The notes beneath the pieces were generated by a model. The model was given only the letters and a program-made list of their open reading frames with translations, ran no database searches and was not told the DNA's origin. Of a stretch of DNA of 64,000 nucleotides, positions 49,812-59,750 are shown piece by piece (positions within the stretch are counted from its first letter, which is position 1; the number at the start of each line of letters is the position of its first letter). The DNA comes from Burkholderiales bacterium (GTDB taxonomy: Bacteria > Pseudomonadota > Gammaproteobacteria > Burkholderiales > WYBJ01). The translations under genes and the position numbers were made by a program. Location: the NCBI GenBank assembly GCA_020848435.1, contig JADLAC010000004.1:1-64000 (forward strand). Direction: 5' to 3'.

Positions 49812-51887
49812 TCACGCCAGGACGACGAGCCCATCGACCGCGGCAACGCCTTGGCCCTCGGCGCCGACGATGAGCGGATTGATCTCGGCTTCGGCGATGC
49901 GGCGGCCCTTGATGTGGGCGAGCTGCGAAAAAGCCGCCACCGCGCGCTTGAGCGCGTCGAGGTCACCCTTGGGTTGGCCGCGAAAACCGCGGACCCCGGC
50001 GAGCCCCTTCACCTGCTCGACCATCTCGCCGGCCTCGGCGACCGACACGGGCGCGATGCGCACGCAGAAGTCGCGATAGACTTCCGCGAACGTGCCGCCC
50101 ACGCCCAGCACTACCACCGGTCCGACCTGCGGGTCGTGCTGGTAGCCGAGGATGACTTCGGCGCGGCCGGTTTTCATCTCCTGCACCAGAATGCCGTCGA
50201 GCTTCGCTTGCGGCCGGGATGCTTGCACCCGGCGCAGAATGTCCGCGGCAGCGCGTTCGAGCGCTTCGGGCGTGGCGAGACCGATCGCCACGCCGCCGGC
50301 TTCGGTCTTGTGCAGGATATCGGGCGAGAGGATCTTGGCGACCACAGGGAAGCGCAGGGCGACCGGATCGGCCGGGGCCGCGATGACCTGGGTGCGCGCC
50401 ACCGCGACGCCGAGCGCGTCGAACACTTCGCAGGCGGCGTACTCGTTGAGCTGCGGGCCTGGCGCCGCATCGAGCAGGCGCTCGGCCGCCTCCAGCGCTT
50501 GCGGCGCTGTTGGCGGTTGCGGGGCGCGCCAGGCGAAGTACGCGGCGAGCGCGTCCGCGCACGATTCCGGGGTGCGAAACGCGGCCACGCCGGCCTCACG
50601 CAAAAGCTCCAGCGAGCGCGCCGCGTCCGGAACCAGAAAAGCCGCGAGCGGCTTGGGCGCCGGCATGGCCTCGACGATGGGTTCGACGGCGAGCTGAGGA
50701 TGGAATTGGCTGGAGGAGCCCACCACGGCCAGCACCGCGTCGCAGTGCTCGGAGCGAAGCAGTTCGCCCAAGACCGCGCTGTAGGTTTCCTTGCGCGTGC
50801 CTGCCATGGTGAGATCGGTGAGCGCGCCCTTGCCGATGCGAATGTTGCGTGCCGCCAGGGTCTCGATGATGCGATCGGTCGGCGGCACCACCTCCACGCC
50901 GAGCCGGCCGAGGTTGTCGACCACCATGGCAGCGCCGCCGCCCGTCGTCGTCAACACCGCGATGCGCCGCCCCTTGGGCGCTTTGGCGCGCAGCAGCAAC
51001 TGCGGTGCTTCGATCATGGCTTCAAGGGTATCGACGCGGACGATGCCGTGACGCCGAAAGAACGCGTTGGCGCTATCGTCGGAGCCCGTCATCGCGCCGG
51101 TGTGCGATGCGGCGAGCTCGCGCGCCACCTCGGAGCGCCCCAGCTTGTAGACCACGATCGCTTTGCCGGCTTCGTAGGCACGGCGCGCCGCGTGGGCCAG
51201 GTGCTCGGGCTGGCGTATGGTTTCCAGGAAGAGCAGGATGATGTCGGTATCGGCATCGCCGACCAGCACCTCGACGATCTCGCCCACGGACAGGTCGCAC
51301 TCGTTGCCGACCGAGACCAGCTTGGAGAAGCCGACGCCGCGTGCCTGACCGCGCGAGAGCAAAGCACCCATGACGCTGCCGCTCTGCGAGACGAGACCCA
51401 CGCGGCCCGCGATGAGCCGATCGATGTCGAGCACGGCATTGATCGACAGCGCGCATGGCATGTGGGTATTGATGATGCCCATGCAATTGGGCCCGGTGAG
51501 CCGGACGCCGCCTGCGCGAGCGGTTGCGACCAGCGCATCCTGCAGCTTGCGGCCCGCTTCGCCCGTTTCGGCGAAGCCGTCGCTGTAGATCGATGCCATG
51601 GGGATCTTCTTTCGCGCGCATTGCTCGACCACCCCGAGCACCTGCGCGCCCGGCACCATGATGAGGGCGTGCTCTATGCCTTCCGGCGCTGCGTCGAGCG
51701 AGGGATACGCTTTCTCGCCCAGGCAGTGCTCGGCGTTCCTGTTGATCGGAACGATCTCGCCGCCATAGCCGTGGGCGCGCAGGTAGCGCTGCGGGCGGGC
51801 GGTGTTCTTGCTCGGGTCGGCGGAGGCGCCGACGAGCGCGATGCGCCGGGGCGCGAGCAGCGCTCGCGCGAAGCTGGGATCGGACAT
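49812..51887 (-). CDS. NDP-forming acyl-CoA synthetase family protein (ADP-forming acetate-CoA ligase-like)
   Basis: 691 residues with both halves fused. The CoA-binding domain carries IALVGASADPSKNTARPQRY, the succinyl-CoA-ligase-like part carries GLVSQSGSVMGALLS and the phosphohistidine region near ASHTGAMTGSDD, and the C-terminal ATP-grasp domain has KILSPDILHKTEAGGVAIGL, VVVLGVGGTFAEVYRD and AEAEINPLIVG. It should make or cleave an acyl-CoA with ADP/ATP. The next gene on the same strand is an acyl-CoA dehydrogenase (73 bases upstream) and a lyase follows, consistent with degradation of an organic acid through a CoA ester. The ATG at 51887 is used rather than 51929. Confidence 0.9.
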   Translation of the reverse strand: MSDPSFARALLAPRRIALVGASADPSKNTARPQRYLRAHGYGGEIVPINRNAEHCLGEKAYPSLDAAPEGIEHALIMVPGAQVLGVVEQCARKKIPMASIYSDGFAETGEAGRKLQDALVATARAGGVRLTGPNCMGIINTHMPCALSINAVLDIDRLIAGRVGLVSQSGSVMGALLSRGQARGVGFSKLVSVGNECDLSVGEIVEVLVGDADTDIILLFLETIRQPEHLAHAARRAYEAGKAIVVYKLGRSEVARELAASHTGAMTGSDDSANAFFRRHGIVRVDTLEAMIEAPQLLLRAKAPKGRRIAVLTTTGGGAAMVVDNLGRLGVEVVPPTDRIIETLAARNIRIGKGALTDLTMAGTRKETYSAVLGELLRSEHCDAVLAVVGSSSQFHPQLAVEPIVEAMPAPKPLAAFLVPDAARSLELLREAGVAAFRTPESCADALAAYFAWRAPQPPTAPQALEAAERLLDAAPGPQLNEYAACEVFDALGVAVARTQVIAAPADPVALRFPVVAKILSPDILHKTEAGGVAIGLATPEALERAAADILRRVQASRPQAKLDGILVQEMKTGRAEVILGYQHDPQVGPVVVLGVGGTFAEVYRDFCVRIAPVSVAEAGEMVEQVKGLAGVRGFRGQPKGDLDALKRAVAAFSQLAHIKGRRIAEAEINPLIVGAEGQGVAAVDGLVVLA

Positions 51888-51960
51888 GGGGGGCTGAGGC
51901 GGCGAGGCGGACGGGGCAAATGGTAGCACGCGCCCCCCTCGGGGCAGAGGCGCGCGCCGT

Positions 51961-53115
51961 TCAGGCTTTCGGCGGGCGTTGCGAGAACGTGCGCTCGAAC
52001 ACGCTTTCGGCGATGCGATTCTTGAGGATCTCCAGCGAGCCGCCGGCGATCATCCAGCCGCGGCACTTGCGGAAGCAGTATTCGACCAGGGTCTGGGTGG
52101 TGTACCCCATGCCGCCCATGATCTGCATCGCTTCATTGCAGCAGTCGAACCCCGCCTGGTTGCAGAAGGCCTTGGCGATCGAGGTCTCTTCTGCCGACGG
52201 AATGCCGTTGTCCGCGTTGACCGCGGCTCGATACAGCAAGAGCTGGCCGGCATCGAGCTTCATCTTCATTTCGGCGAATTTCCACTGGATGCCCTGGAAC
52301 TCGCACAGCAGGCGGCCGAACTGCTTGCGCTGCAGCGCCCAGTCGCGGGCCGCGTTGTAGGCATAGCGCCCCAAGGCGAGCGAGCGGGCGGTGTTGCCGA
52401 TGCGCTCGACGTTGAAGCCCGCGATCTGCTTCTTGAAGCCGCCTTGCTTCAGCAGCACGTTTTCGGGGCCGACGTAGACGTTGTCGAGATAGGTCTGTAC
52501 CCATTCCTCGCCGTTGAAGAATTTCGACGGCGTGCCTTGCTTGAAGCCGGGCGCATCGCGCGCGATGAGCACCGAGCCGATGCCGCCGACGCCGGGGCCG
52601 AAACGCACGTAGGTCAGCATGACTTCGGCGAAGGCGGCGTGGGTCTGAAAGACTTTCACGCCGTTGATGCGGTAGCCCTCGCCCTCGGGCGTGGCCGAGG
52701 TCGTGAGATCGGTGACCGCGGATCCGGCCTCGGGCTCGGTCATGCCGACGGTGATCACCGACTCGCCGCGCAGAATCTTTCTCAGGTAGCGCGCTTTCTG
52801 GTCGCTGCTGCCGTGCTCGGCGAGGACGCGAATGGCGCCGAAATTCCCCGCCTGGACCACGTCCGCGCTGCGCGGGCAAACGCAGGCGACGGTTTCGATC
52901 GCGATCACCGCGTCCATGAGCGATCCGCCTTGGCCGCCGTCTTCGTCCTTGATGGTGATGCCCATGAGGCCCTGCTCGGCCATGAGCCTGGACACATCCC
53001 AGGGGTGGGCATCGTCATGGGCACGCGCCAAGGCGCCTGCCCGCAGATGCTTTTCCGCGAACGAGCGCACGGAATCGCGAAACATCGTTTGTTCGTCGTT
53101 CAGTCTGAAATCCAT
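51961..53115 (-). CDS. Acyl-CoA dehydrogenase family protein
   Basis: 384 residues, complete. The N-terminal helices start MDFRLNDEQTMFRDSVRSFA. The FAD-domain motif is GMTEPEAGSAVTDL followed by GYRINGVKVFQTHAAFA. The C-terminal part has RKQFGRLLCEFQGIQWKFAEM and IMGGMGYTTQTLVEYCFRKCRG. It is closer to textbook short-chain acyl-CoA dehydrogenases than the two at 30907-33361. It heads the minus-strand set dehydrogenase-synthetase-lyase. An AGGACG site precedes the ATG. Confidence 0.93.
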   Translation of the reverse strand: MDFRLNDEQTMFRDSVRSFAEKHLRAGALARAHDDAHPWDVSRLMAEQGLMGITIKDEDGGQGGSLMDAVIAIETVACVCPRSADVVQAGNFGAIRVLAEHGSSDQKARYLRKILRGESVITVGMTEPEAGSAVTDLTTSATPEGEGYRINGVKVFQTHAAFAEVMLTYVRFGPGVGGIGSVLIARDAPGFKQGTPSKFFNGEEWVQTYLDNVYVGPENVLLKQGGFKKQIAGFNVERIGNTARSLALGRYAYNAARDWALQRKQFGRLLCEFQGIQWKFAEMKMKLDAGQLLLYRAAVNADNGIPSAEETSIAKAFCNQAGFDCCNEAMQIMGGMGYTTQTLVEYCFRKCRGWMIAGGSLEILKNRIAESVFERTFSQRPPKA

Positions 53116-53578
53116 GGCTTTCGTCCTGCGTGCGCGGGTTCTGTGATGGGGTATGGGTCGTGGGATCTAACAGGCAAGTCGGAGGCTCACACATCAGTCT
53201 GTGCGCAGTGCGAGCGGCGCATACGCGCATTATTCCAACCGGCGGCACTGCGTGCTCGGCGGGACGCGCACAGATGCCGCTCTCGTTCCAGCGGCGTACG
53301 GACGCCCAGGATGAGCACCATCCGGGCTACCCCGCCGATTCGATTTCCCCTCGCGACCATCGGCGAATGATGCACTGCTGGCCTGCCATTGTCATCGCGC
53401 AAATGGACGATCGATCAGGCGCTGGAGGCCGGTGCGTGCAGTGATGGCGCTTGACTGCAAGACGGCTGCCTGCCCCAGGAGCGGCGCGCGATCCCGCCTG
53501 CGCCCAGCGCAGCTCGATCGCTGCCGCGAGAGGAGCAAAGCTCGCTAGAATCGAGCTTTGTCCGCTGCGGGGATCCGG
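53116..53578. other. Gene-free divergent gap between acyl-CoA dehydrogenase and purE
   Basis: About 460 bases. I see no convincing gene on either strand. It should hold promoters for both flanking genes; the only clear structure is the inverted repeat before purE. Confidence 0.5.
53536..53560. promoter_or_regulatory. Inverted repeat around a -10-like box upstream of purE
   Basis: CAAAGCTCG and CGAGCTTTG form a perfect 9-base inverted repeat with a 7-base centre that contains TAGAAT, one change from the TATAAT consensus. It ends 19 bases before the purE ATG. It could be an operator placed over a -10 element or a hairpin in the leader. It does not match the E. coli PurR box. Confidence 0.4.
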
Positions 53579-54073
53579 ATGGCGCGCACGGCGGTAGGCA
53601 TCGTGATGGGCAGCACGAGCGACTGGGAAGTCATGCAGTACGCCGCCCGCCAGTTGGACGATTTCAACGTCGAGTTCGAGACCCGCGTCGTATCCGCGCA
53701 CCGCACGCCCGACCTGCTGTTCAAGTACGCCGAAAGTGCAGCCCAGCGCGGGCTTGCCTGCATCATCGCCGGCGCCGGCGGCGCCGCCCACCTGCCGGGA
53801 ATGCTCGCTGCGAAGACCATCGTGCCGGTGCTCGGCGTGCCGGTACCGAGCCGTCACCTCATGGGTATGGATTCGCTGCTCTCTATCGTGCAGATGCCGC
53901 GCGGCATCCCGGTGGCCACCTTCGCGATCGGCGAAGCGGGCGCGGCCAATGCGGGCCTGCACGCGGTGGCGATGCTCGCGCGCACCGATCGCAAGCTCGC
54001 GCTCAAGCTCGATGCCTTCCGCCGCAAGCAAACGCGCGCCGTAATGAACGCGGAGTTGCCGGCGCTCAAATGA
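53579..54073 (+). CDS. purE: N5-carboxyaminoimidazole ribonucleotide mutase
   Basis: 164 residues, class I Pur[14 protein letters not shown] near residue 7, [16 protein letters not shown] near 40 and [13 protein letters not shown] near 72 are the conserved active-site segments. With PurK it converts aminoimidazole ribonucleotide to its 4-carboxylate in purine synthesis. The ATG at 53579 is used; a TTG 7 codons earlier lies inside the inverted repeat and is unlikely. Its stop overlaps the purK start (ATGA), and the order purE-purK-purC is typical of proteobacteria. Confidence 0.96.
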   Translation: MARTAVGIVMGSTSDWEVMQYAARQLDDFNVEFETRVVSAHRTPDLLFKYAESAAQRGLACIIAGAGGAAHLPGMLAAKTIVPVLGVPVPSRHLMGMDSLLSIVQMPRGIPVATFAIGEAGAANAGLHAVAMLARTDRKLALKLDAFRRKQTRAVMNAELPALK

Positions 54074-55197
54074 TCGCCCCCGGTGCATGGCTGGGGTTGC
54101 TCGGCGGCGGGCAGCTCGGACGCATGTTCAGCATGGCCGCGCAGAGCATGGGCTATCGCGTCATGGTGGTCGATCCGGGTGCGCACAGTCCAGCCGGCGA
54201 TGTGGCCGATGCGTGTCTGCGCGCGGATTACCTGGACGATGCCGCGCTGGCGCGGTTGGCGCGCGACTGCGCTGCGGTCACCACCGAGTTCGAGAACGTC
54301 CCGGCCGAGGCGCTGCGCCGCTTGGCCCAGTCGTGCTTCGTCAGCCCGGCCGCGGACAGCGTCGCGATCGCGCAGGATCGGATCCGAGAGAAAGAGTTTC
54401 TCGCCGGCGTGGTCGGGGTCGGTCCGTACGCCATCATCCGCGCGCAGCACGATCTCGAGGGCAACCTCGATGCGTCGCTGCTACCCGGCATTCTCAAACG
54501 CAGCCGCTTCGGCTACGACGGCAAGGGCCAGGTGCGCGTGGCGAGCGCCGCGCAAGCGCAGGCCGCGTTTCGCGCCATGGGCGGCGAGCCTTGCGTGCTC
54601 GAACGCATGCTCGCGTTCGAGCACGAGATTTCGGTGATCGTGGCGCGTTCCGATGCGGGGGAGTGCATCGCTTACCCCGTCGCCGAAAACATCCACGCCG
54701 GCGGGATACTCGATCTGTCGATCATCCCGGGACGACTGAGCGCGCGCCTTGCCAGCCAGGCGCAGGAAGCGACCCGCGCGATCGCCGAGCGCCTGGGCTA
54801 TGTCGGCGTACTGTGCGTGGAGTTCTTCGTGCTCGAAGGCCGCCTGCTCGCGAACGAAATCGCGCCGCGGCCCCACAACAGCGGCCACTACAGCATCGAT
54901 GCATGCGTCACGTCCCAGTTCGAGCAGCAGGCGCGCATTCTCGCCCGGCTGCCCTTGGGGGCGCCGTCGTTGCACTGCGCGGCCGTCATGGTGAACTTGC
55001 TGGGTGAGACCTGGGCCCCAGGCGAGCCGCGCTGGGAGAAGTTGCTCGCGCATCCGCGGGCGAAGCTGCACCTGTACGGCAAGCGCGAGGCGCGGCCCGG
55101 GCGCAAGATGGGCCATTTCACCGTGCTCGGCGAGAGCGTCGAGGGCGCGCTCGAACAAGCCTTGCGGCTGCGCGGCGCGCTGCCGCATCAACCCTGA
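54070..55197 (+). CDS. purK: 5-(carboxyamino)imidazole ribonucleotide synthase
   Basis: 375 residues of the ATP-grasp family. The N-terminal segment [18 protein letters not shown] near residue 6, [15 protein letters not shown] near 188 and [18 protein letters not shown] near 262 are diagnostic. It makes N5-CAIR from AIR, bicarbonate and ATP, feeding PurE. Start overlaps the purE stop by 4 bases, so the two are translationally coupled. The C-terminus is full length. Confidence 0.96.
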   Translation: MIAPGAWLGLLGGGQLGRMFSMAAQSMGYRVMVVDPGAHSPAGDVADACLRADYLDDAALARLARDCAAVTTEFENVPAEALRRLAQSCFVSPAADSVAIAQDRIREKEFLAGVVGVGPYAIIRAQHDLEGNLDASLLPGILKRSRFGYDGKGQVRVASAAQAQAAFRAMGGEPCVLERMLAFEHEISVIVARSDAGECIAYPVAENIHAGGILDLSIIPGRLSARLASQAQEATRAIAERLGYVGVLCVEFFVLEGRLLANEIAPRPHNSGHYSIDACVTSQFEQQARILARLPLGAPSLHCAAVMVNLLGETWAPGEPRWEKLLAHPRAKLHLYGKREARPGRKMGHFTVLGESVEGALEQALRLRGALPHQP

Positions 55198-55225
55198 ACC
55201 CACCGGCGTTCGAAGGAGAGTTGCG

Positions 55226-56122
55226 ATGGTCGTGCCGCCTTCCCCTGCGTTGTTCGAGAGCAGCATCGCCAGCCTGCCGCTGCTCCATCGCGGCAAGGTG
55301 CGCGATCTGTATGCGCTCGGCGAGGACCGGTTGCTGGTCGTGCAGACCGATCGCCTGTCGGCCTTCGACGTCATTCTGCCCACGCCCATCCCGGGCAAGG
55401 GACAAGTGCTGACCAGCCTGTCGCTGTTCTGGTTCGAGCGCCTGCGCCACGTGCTGCCGAATCATCTGACCGCGGCCGATCCCGCAACGCTGGTCGCGCC
55501 CGAGGAGCGCTCGCAGGTCGCGAACCGGGCGATGGTCGTGAAACGCTACCGCCCGCTCATGATCGAGGCGGTGGTGCGCGGTTACCTGGCAGGCTCGGGC
55601 TGGAAGGACTACCAGGCCAACGGCTCAGTGTGCGGAGTCGCGCTGCCCGCGGGATTGAAGGAAGCGCAGCAGCTCCCCGAGCCGATCTTCACGCCGGCCA
55701 CCAAGGCGCCCGCGGGAAGTCACGACGAGAACGTCGATTTCGCCGCCGCCGAACGCATCATCGGCGCGCGCTACGCGGCCGCGGTACGCCGTTACGCCAT
55801 TCAACTGTATACCGAAGCGGCTGCGTATGCGGCCACCCGCGGCATCATCATCGCCGATACCAAGTTCGAGTTCGGGGTCGATGCCGCCGGTGCGCTCTAC
55901 CTCATCGACGAGGCGCTGACGCCCGATTCCTCGCGCTTCTGGCCGGCCGCGCAGTATCGCATCGGCATGAGCCCGCCGTCTTTCGACAAGCAGTTCGTGC
56001 GCGACTGGCTGGAGACGCAGCCCTGGAACAAGAAGGCGCCCGCGCCGGCGCTGCCGCCAGACATACTCGCGCGCACGGCCGAGAAGTATGCCGAAGCGCT
56101 GCGCCTGCTGACGGCCGCATGA
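55226..56122 (+). CDS. purC: Phosphoribosylaminoimidazole-succinocarboxamide synthase
   Basis: 298 residues, the longer PurC form common in betaproteobacteria. [21 protein letters not shown] near 20, the [15 protein letters not shown] segment near 45 and [13 protein letters not shown] near 112 are signatures; [10 protein letters not shown] near 208 carries the family acidic residues. It joins aspartate to CAIR in purine synthesis. The start at 55226 has a GGAGAG site, 28 bases after purK. A Sua5/TsaC gene follows 22 bases later. Confidence 0.96.
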   Translation: MVVPPSPALFESSIASLPLLHRGKVRDLYALGEDRLLVVQTDRLSAFDVILPTPIPGKGQVLTSLSLFWFERLRHVLPNHLTAADPATLVAPEERSQVANRAMVVKRYRPLMIEAVVRGYLAGSGWKDYQANGSVCGVALPAGLKEAQQLPEPIFTPATKAPAGSHDENVDFAAAERIIGARYAAAVRRYAIQLYTEAAAYAATRGIIIADTKFEFGVDAAGALYLIDEALTPDSSRFWPAAQYRIGMSPPSFDKQFVRDWLETQPWNKKAPAPALPPDILARTAEKYAEALRLLTAA

Positions 56123-56144
56123 ACGCGGGCTCGCACCCCCGGCC

Positions 56145-57125
56145 ATGGTCGCCCCCGCCCACATCGAGCACGCTGTCGCCGTACTGAGAGCCGGCGGTGT
56201 CATCGCCTTCCCGACGGAAACGGTCTATGGGCTGGGCGCCGATGCCTCCAATGCCGCGGCGGTGGCCAAGATCTACGCCCTCAAGGCTCGCCCGAGCACC
56301 CATCCGGTGATCGTGCATCTCGCCGCGGCCGAGCAGCTCGCGCAATGGGCGCGCGAGGTGCCGGCGAGCGCGACCCTGCTCGCGGCGCGCTATTGGCCCG
56401 GGCCGCTCACGCTGATCTTGCGCCGTGCCGCGCACGTGCTCGATGCCGTGACCGGGGGGCAGGATAGCGTCGCCTTGCGCGTGCCGAGCCACCCCGTGGC
56501 GCAAGCGTTGCTGCACGCCTTTGACGGCGGAGTCGCGGCGCCCTCGGCGAATCGCTTCGGGCGGGTCAGCGCGACATCGGCCGCCCACGTGCGCGAGGAA
56601 TTCGGCGCGGCGCTGGATGTCGTGCTCGATGGCGGCGACTGCGAAGTGGGGATCGAGTCCACCATCGTGGATGTCTCGGGGACGCAACCCGCGCTGCTGC
56701 GTCCCGGTGGGATTTCGCTCGCCGAACTGGAGCAGGCGCTCGGCGCAGCGCTCGGCGCGATCGGTACCGACGCACCCCGTGCGCCGGGAACGCTCAAGGC
56801 GCATTACGCGCCGGCGACGCCGCTCATGCTGGTCGATCCGGACATGGTGCCCGAGCTGGTGCGATCGTTCGCGCGCCAGGAGAAGACGGTCGCCGTGTTG
56901 TCGTTCAGCACCATGCGTGCGCTCGTTCCCGGCCTCGCCTGGGTTTCCGCGCCGGCGGATGCCCCCGGCTATGCGCATGCGCTGTACGCGAACCTGCGCC
57001 TGCTCGATGCCTCGGGCAGCGACCTCATCGTCGTGGAGCGACCGCCGCCGCAGCCGCAATGGCTGGCCGTGCTCGATCGACTCACCCGCGCCGCAGCCGG
57101 CTCCGGCCCCCCCGACACCCCATAG
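56145..57125 (+). CDS. L-threonylcarbamoyladenylate synthase, Sua5 type
   Basis: 326 residues, with the YrdC/TsaC domain and the extra C-terminal Sua5 domain. GGVIAFPTETVYGLGADA near residue 18, KIYALKARPSTHPVIVHL near 43 and YWPGPLTLILRR near 84 are conserved substrate-binding segments. The C-terminal part begins APGTLKAHYAPATPLML. It forms threonylcarbamoyl-AMP for t6A tRNA modification. It is close behind purC and may share its transcript, though its function is not linked to purine synthesis. Confidence 0.92.
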   Translation: MVAPAHIEHAVAVLRAGGVIAFPTETVYGLGADASNAAAVAKIYALKARPSTHPVIVHLAAAEQLAQWAREVPASATLLAARYWPGPLTLILRRAAHVLDAVTGGQDSVALRVPSHPVAQALLHAFDGGVAAPSANRFGRVSATSAAHVREEFGAALDVVLDGGDCEVGIESTIVDVSGTQPALLRPGGISLAELEQALGAALGAIGTDAPRAPGTLKAHYAPATPLMLVDPDMVPELVRSFARQEKTVAVLSFSTMRALVPGLAWVSAPADAPGYAHALYANLRLLDASGSDLIVVERPPPQPQWLAVLDRLTRAAAGSGPPDTP

Positions 57126-57127
57126 TG

Positions 57128-57140
57128 GACCGGGGTCGGA
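57128..57140. repeat. Short GACCGGGGTCGGA-type repeat between convergent genes
   Basis: The 15-base gap between the Sua5 stop and the stop of the convergent kinase is almost entirely this element, which differs by one base from the copy at 15504-15516. Both sit between convergent genes. Confidence 0.45.
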
Positions 57141-58772
57141 TCAGGCTTTGCCGAGCGTGAAGTAGAAAGTTGCGCCGCGGTCGACTTCCGCCTCGGCCCA
57201 GATGCGCCCGCCATGGCGTTGCACGATGCGATGCACGCTGGCGAGACCGATGCCGCTGCCCTCGTACTCGGCCTCGGGATGCAGGCGCTGAAAGACGCCG
57301 AAGAGCTTGTCGGCGAAGCGCATGTCGAAGCCGGCGCCATTGTCCTGGACGAAGTACACCTGCTCGCCCTCGCGCTGCAGGGTCCCCACGGTGACGCACG
57401 CCGGGTTGCGGCCGCGGGTGAACTTGATCGCATTCGAGAGCAGGTTGGCGAAGGCGAGCCGGATGAGCGCGGGATCGACCTCGGCCGCGCCGAGCTCGTC
57501 GACCGCGATCTGGATATCGCGTCCCGGCTGCTCGCCGCGCAGCCAGTTGAGCGCGTCCTCCACGGCTTCATTGAGCCGGCTCGCGGTGCGCGCGAGCGGC
57601 TGGCGCGACAAGCGCTGCAGCGAAAGCAAGGCGTCGATCAGGGCACCGAGGCGCACGGCGTTGTTGCCCATGCGCTTGAGGTAGCGCTGCGCCTGATCGG
57701 GCAGGATGGGGGCAAGCTCATCTTCGAGGATGCGCGCGTAGCCGCTGATGGCGCGCAGCGGCGCGCGCAGATCGTGCGCAATCGAATATGACAACGCCTC
57801 GGCCTCGCGGTAGGCCGCCTCCAGTTGCGCCGTGCGCTCGGCGACGCGCTGCTCGAGCGCGTTGTTCGCCTGCTGGAGCGCTTTGCGCGCCTTGCGCAGC
57901 TCGGTCACGTCGCGCGCGACCACGACCTCGCCGATCTGCTTGCCGGCGTCGTCGTACATCGGGCCGGCGGTGCCGAAGACGTAGACAGCCTGGCCGTCCT
58001 TGGTCGTACAGCGCGTCTCGAAGCGCACCGGCTGCCCGCCGCGGATACGCGCGAGCACGCGCCGGTACTCCTGCTCGGACATGTCGCGCAATTGCAGCTC
58101 GCGCGCTTTCCGCCCGATCGCCTCGAGCGCGCTGTAGCCGTACAGACGCTCGGCGCCGGGGTTCCAGCTCACGATGACGTCATCGAGATCGCGGGTGAGG
58201 ATGGCATCTTCGGATTGGCCGACGATGCTCGCAAGCAAGTGGCTGCGCACTTCGCTCGCACGTAGCTGCGCTTCGGCGTGGGCGCGCCCGAGCGACAACC
58301 CGAGGACGCCGGCGGTGGCGGCAAGCATCTGGACGTCGTCGGCGGCGAAGCGGCGCCGGCGGGTGCGGAATACGGCTAGCACGCCGTAGGGCCGGGCTCG
58401 GCCGCGGATGGCCACGCTCATGCCGCAAATCGCACCGTGGTCGAGCAGCATCCGGCAGGGGCTGAAGCGCGTCTCGCGCGCCAGATCGGTGACGATGACG
58501 GGCGCATTATGGCGCAGCGCATAGCCCGCTTGAGAGCGGCCGTCCGCAAGCTCGGTTGCGCCATCCATATCGGTGCAATCCAATCCGGCGGCGATGCGCG
58601 GGCGCAGCGTGCTACCGTCGGCGGAAAGCTCCAGCACCAGCGCGATCTGCGCGCGGCAGGCGTCGCGCAGCACGCGCACGATCTCTTCCATCAGCACTTC
58701 GGACGAGCTGGCGCGAAGCGCATCCTCGCCCAAGGCGGCAAGCGCGCCCAGGCGGGCGGTACGGTGAGCCAA
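57141..58772 (-). CDS. GAF-PAS sensor histidine kinase
   Basis: 543 residues, apparently soluble. A GAF domain spans about 20-165, a PAS domain about 178-295 (ILTRDLDDVIVSWNPGAERL), then a coiled linker, HisKA with His333 in AHDLRAPLRA and an ATPase domain with NLLSNAIKFT, DNGAGFDMRF and EGSGIGLASV. The HisKA type (AHDLRAPLR) is like those of bacteriophytochromes, but no chromophore-binding Cys is evident. The start is a TTG at 58772 with no good ribosome site, so the true N-terminus is uncertain. No response-regulator gene is adjacent. Confidence 0.88.
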   Translation of the reverse strand: MAHRTARLGALAALGEDALRASSSEVLMEEIVRVLRDACRAQIALVLELSADGSTLRPRIAAGLDCTDMDGATELADGRSQAGYALRHNAPVIVTDLARETRFSPCRMLLDHGAICGMSVAIRGRARPYGVLAVFRTRRRRFAADDVQMLAATAGVLGLSLGRAHAEAQLRASEVRSHLLASIVGQSEDAILTRDLDDVIVSWNPGAERLYGYSALEAIGRKARELQLRDMSEQEYRRVLARIRGGQPVRFETRCTTKDGQAVYVFGTAGPMYDDAGKQIGEVVVARDVTELRKARKALQQANNALEQRVAERTAQLEAAYREAEALSYSIAHDLRAPLRAISGYARILEDELAPILPDQAQRYLKRMGNNAVRLGALIDALLSLQRLSRQPLARTASRLNEAVEDALNWLRGEQPGRDIQIAVDELGAAEVDPALIRLAFANLLSNAIKFTRGRNPACVTVGTLQREGEQVYFVQDNGAGFDMRFADKLFGVFQRLHPEAEYEGSGIGLASVHRIVQRHGGRIWAEAEVDRGATFYFTLGKA

Positions 58773-58892
58773 GCCTGCAGGCCGCGGGCGTCGCGCGGCC
58801 CGCAGGCGCGTCCCGGAAAGCGCTTTGGGAGGTATGGCGAAAAGTCCTCTATGCGGGCCGAGCCCGCAGGCGCCGATTTCAGCACATCGGCA

Positions 58893-59711
58893 TCAGAGCG
58901 GCAAGGTCCGATCGAGAAACCGTTTGATCCACGCGAGCAGCGCGTCTTCGTGATCGCGGAAGAAGTGGTCAGCCCCGCTTACGACCACCTGCGAGGACTT
59001 CGGCAAGCGTTGCAGTATGGCGGCACGGCGCTCCGCCCCGGCCAGCACGGCAGGCAGATCGCGCTCGCCATACAGATCGAGCGTCGCAATTCCCGCTGCT
59101 TCCAGACCGACGAATTCGCCTTCGCTCACGCCGATGCTGACCCAGCTCGCCAGCGCCCGATCGCGCGCGCTCGTCAAGAAGTAGTTGGCCATGCGTGCGC
59201 CCATGCTATGCGCGACGATGGCGATACGCGCATGGCCTCTTTGGCGCAGGAATGCGAGCGCTTGCCGCAGCCGCTCGGCAGCCTGCGGAAAGGTTTCGGC
59301 GTACGCCTCGCGCGGTGCCTCGGCGGCGAGCACCGGCATTTGCACCGACAAGGTGGCATAGCCGAGATCGGGCAGGCGGCTGCGCAACGTGCCGATCAAG
59401 CCCCAGTCCGGATGCACGCCGGCGCCATGCACGAGGATGGCGGCGCCACGCGGCTGCGCCGGGCTCGTGTAGAGGGCGAGAAACTTCTGCCCGCTGGCGA
59501 GCGCGAGATAGACCGGATCGCCCACCAGGATCGCCGGCTCGATTTCCTGGGCCCAGCGGCGTTCGCGCGCATAGTCGATCGCGCAGGCGGCCGGGGCGAT
59601 GAAGGCAAGCGCCAGCGCAAGCGTGCGGACCCGGCGAGCCGATCGCGTCCGGGTCGGCTGCGCGCTCGATGCGCGCGCGCAGCCTGGCGTGCGGCGGGCG
59701 TTTGCTGTCAT
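58893..59711 (-). CDS. DUF3530-like alpha/beta hydrolase, exported
   Basis: 272 residues. A signal-like segment (RTLALALAFIAPAACA) is preceded by a long basic N-terminus. It is followed by the hydrolase core: AAILVHGAGVHPDWGLIGTL near 90, nucleophile elbow AHSMGARMAN near 165 and a C-terminal His in GADHFFRDHEDALLA. The family name DUF3530 is an inference from overall pattern. The long n-region suggests the true start may be a few codons downstream. It lies between the kinase and aminotransferase genes on the same strand, without tight overlap. Confidence 0.75.
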   Translation of the reverse strand: MTANARRTPGCARASSAQPTRTRSARRVRTLALALAFIAPAACAIDYARERRWAQEIEPAILVGDPVYLALASGQKFLALYTSPAQPRGAAILVHGAGVHPDWGLIGTLRSRLPDLGYATLSVQMPVLAAEAPREAYAETFPQAAERLRQALAFLRQRGHARIAIVAHSMGARMANYFLTSARDRALASWVSIGVSEGEFVGLEAAGIATLDLYGERDLPAVLAGAERRAAILQRLPKSSQVVVSGADHFFRDHEDALLAWIKRFLDRTLPL

Positions 59712-59750
59712 TCAGGGCTCAGGATGGGCGGCGCGCCGCGCACGCGCCAA

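Noticed and set aside
53130..53444. A 104-codon frame in the gap before purE
   Set aside because: No domain, no ribosome site, unusual composition for coding sequence here.
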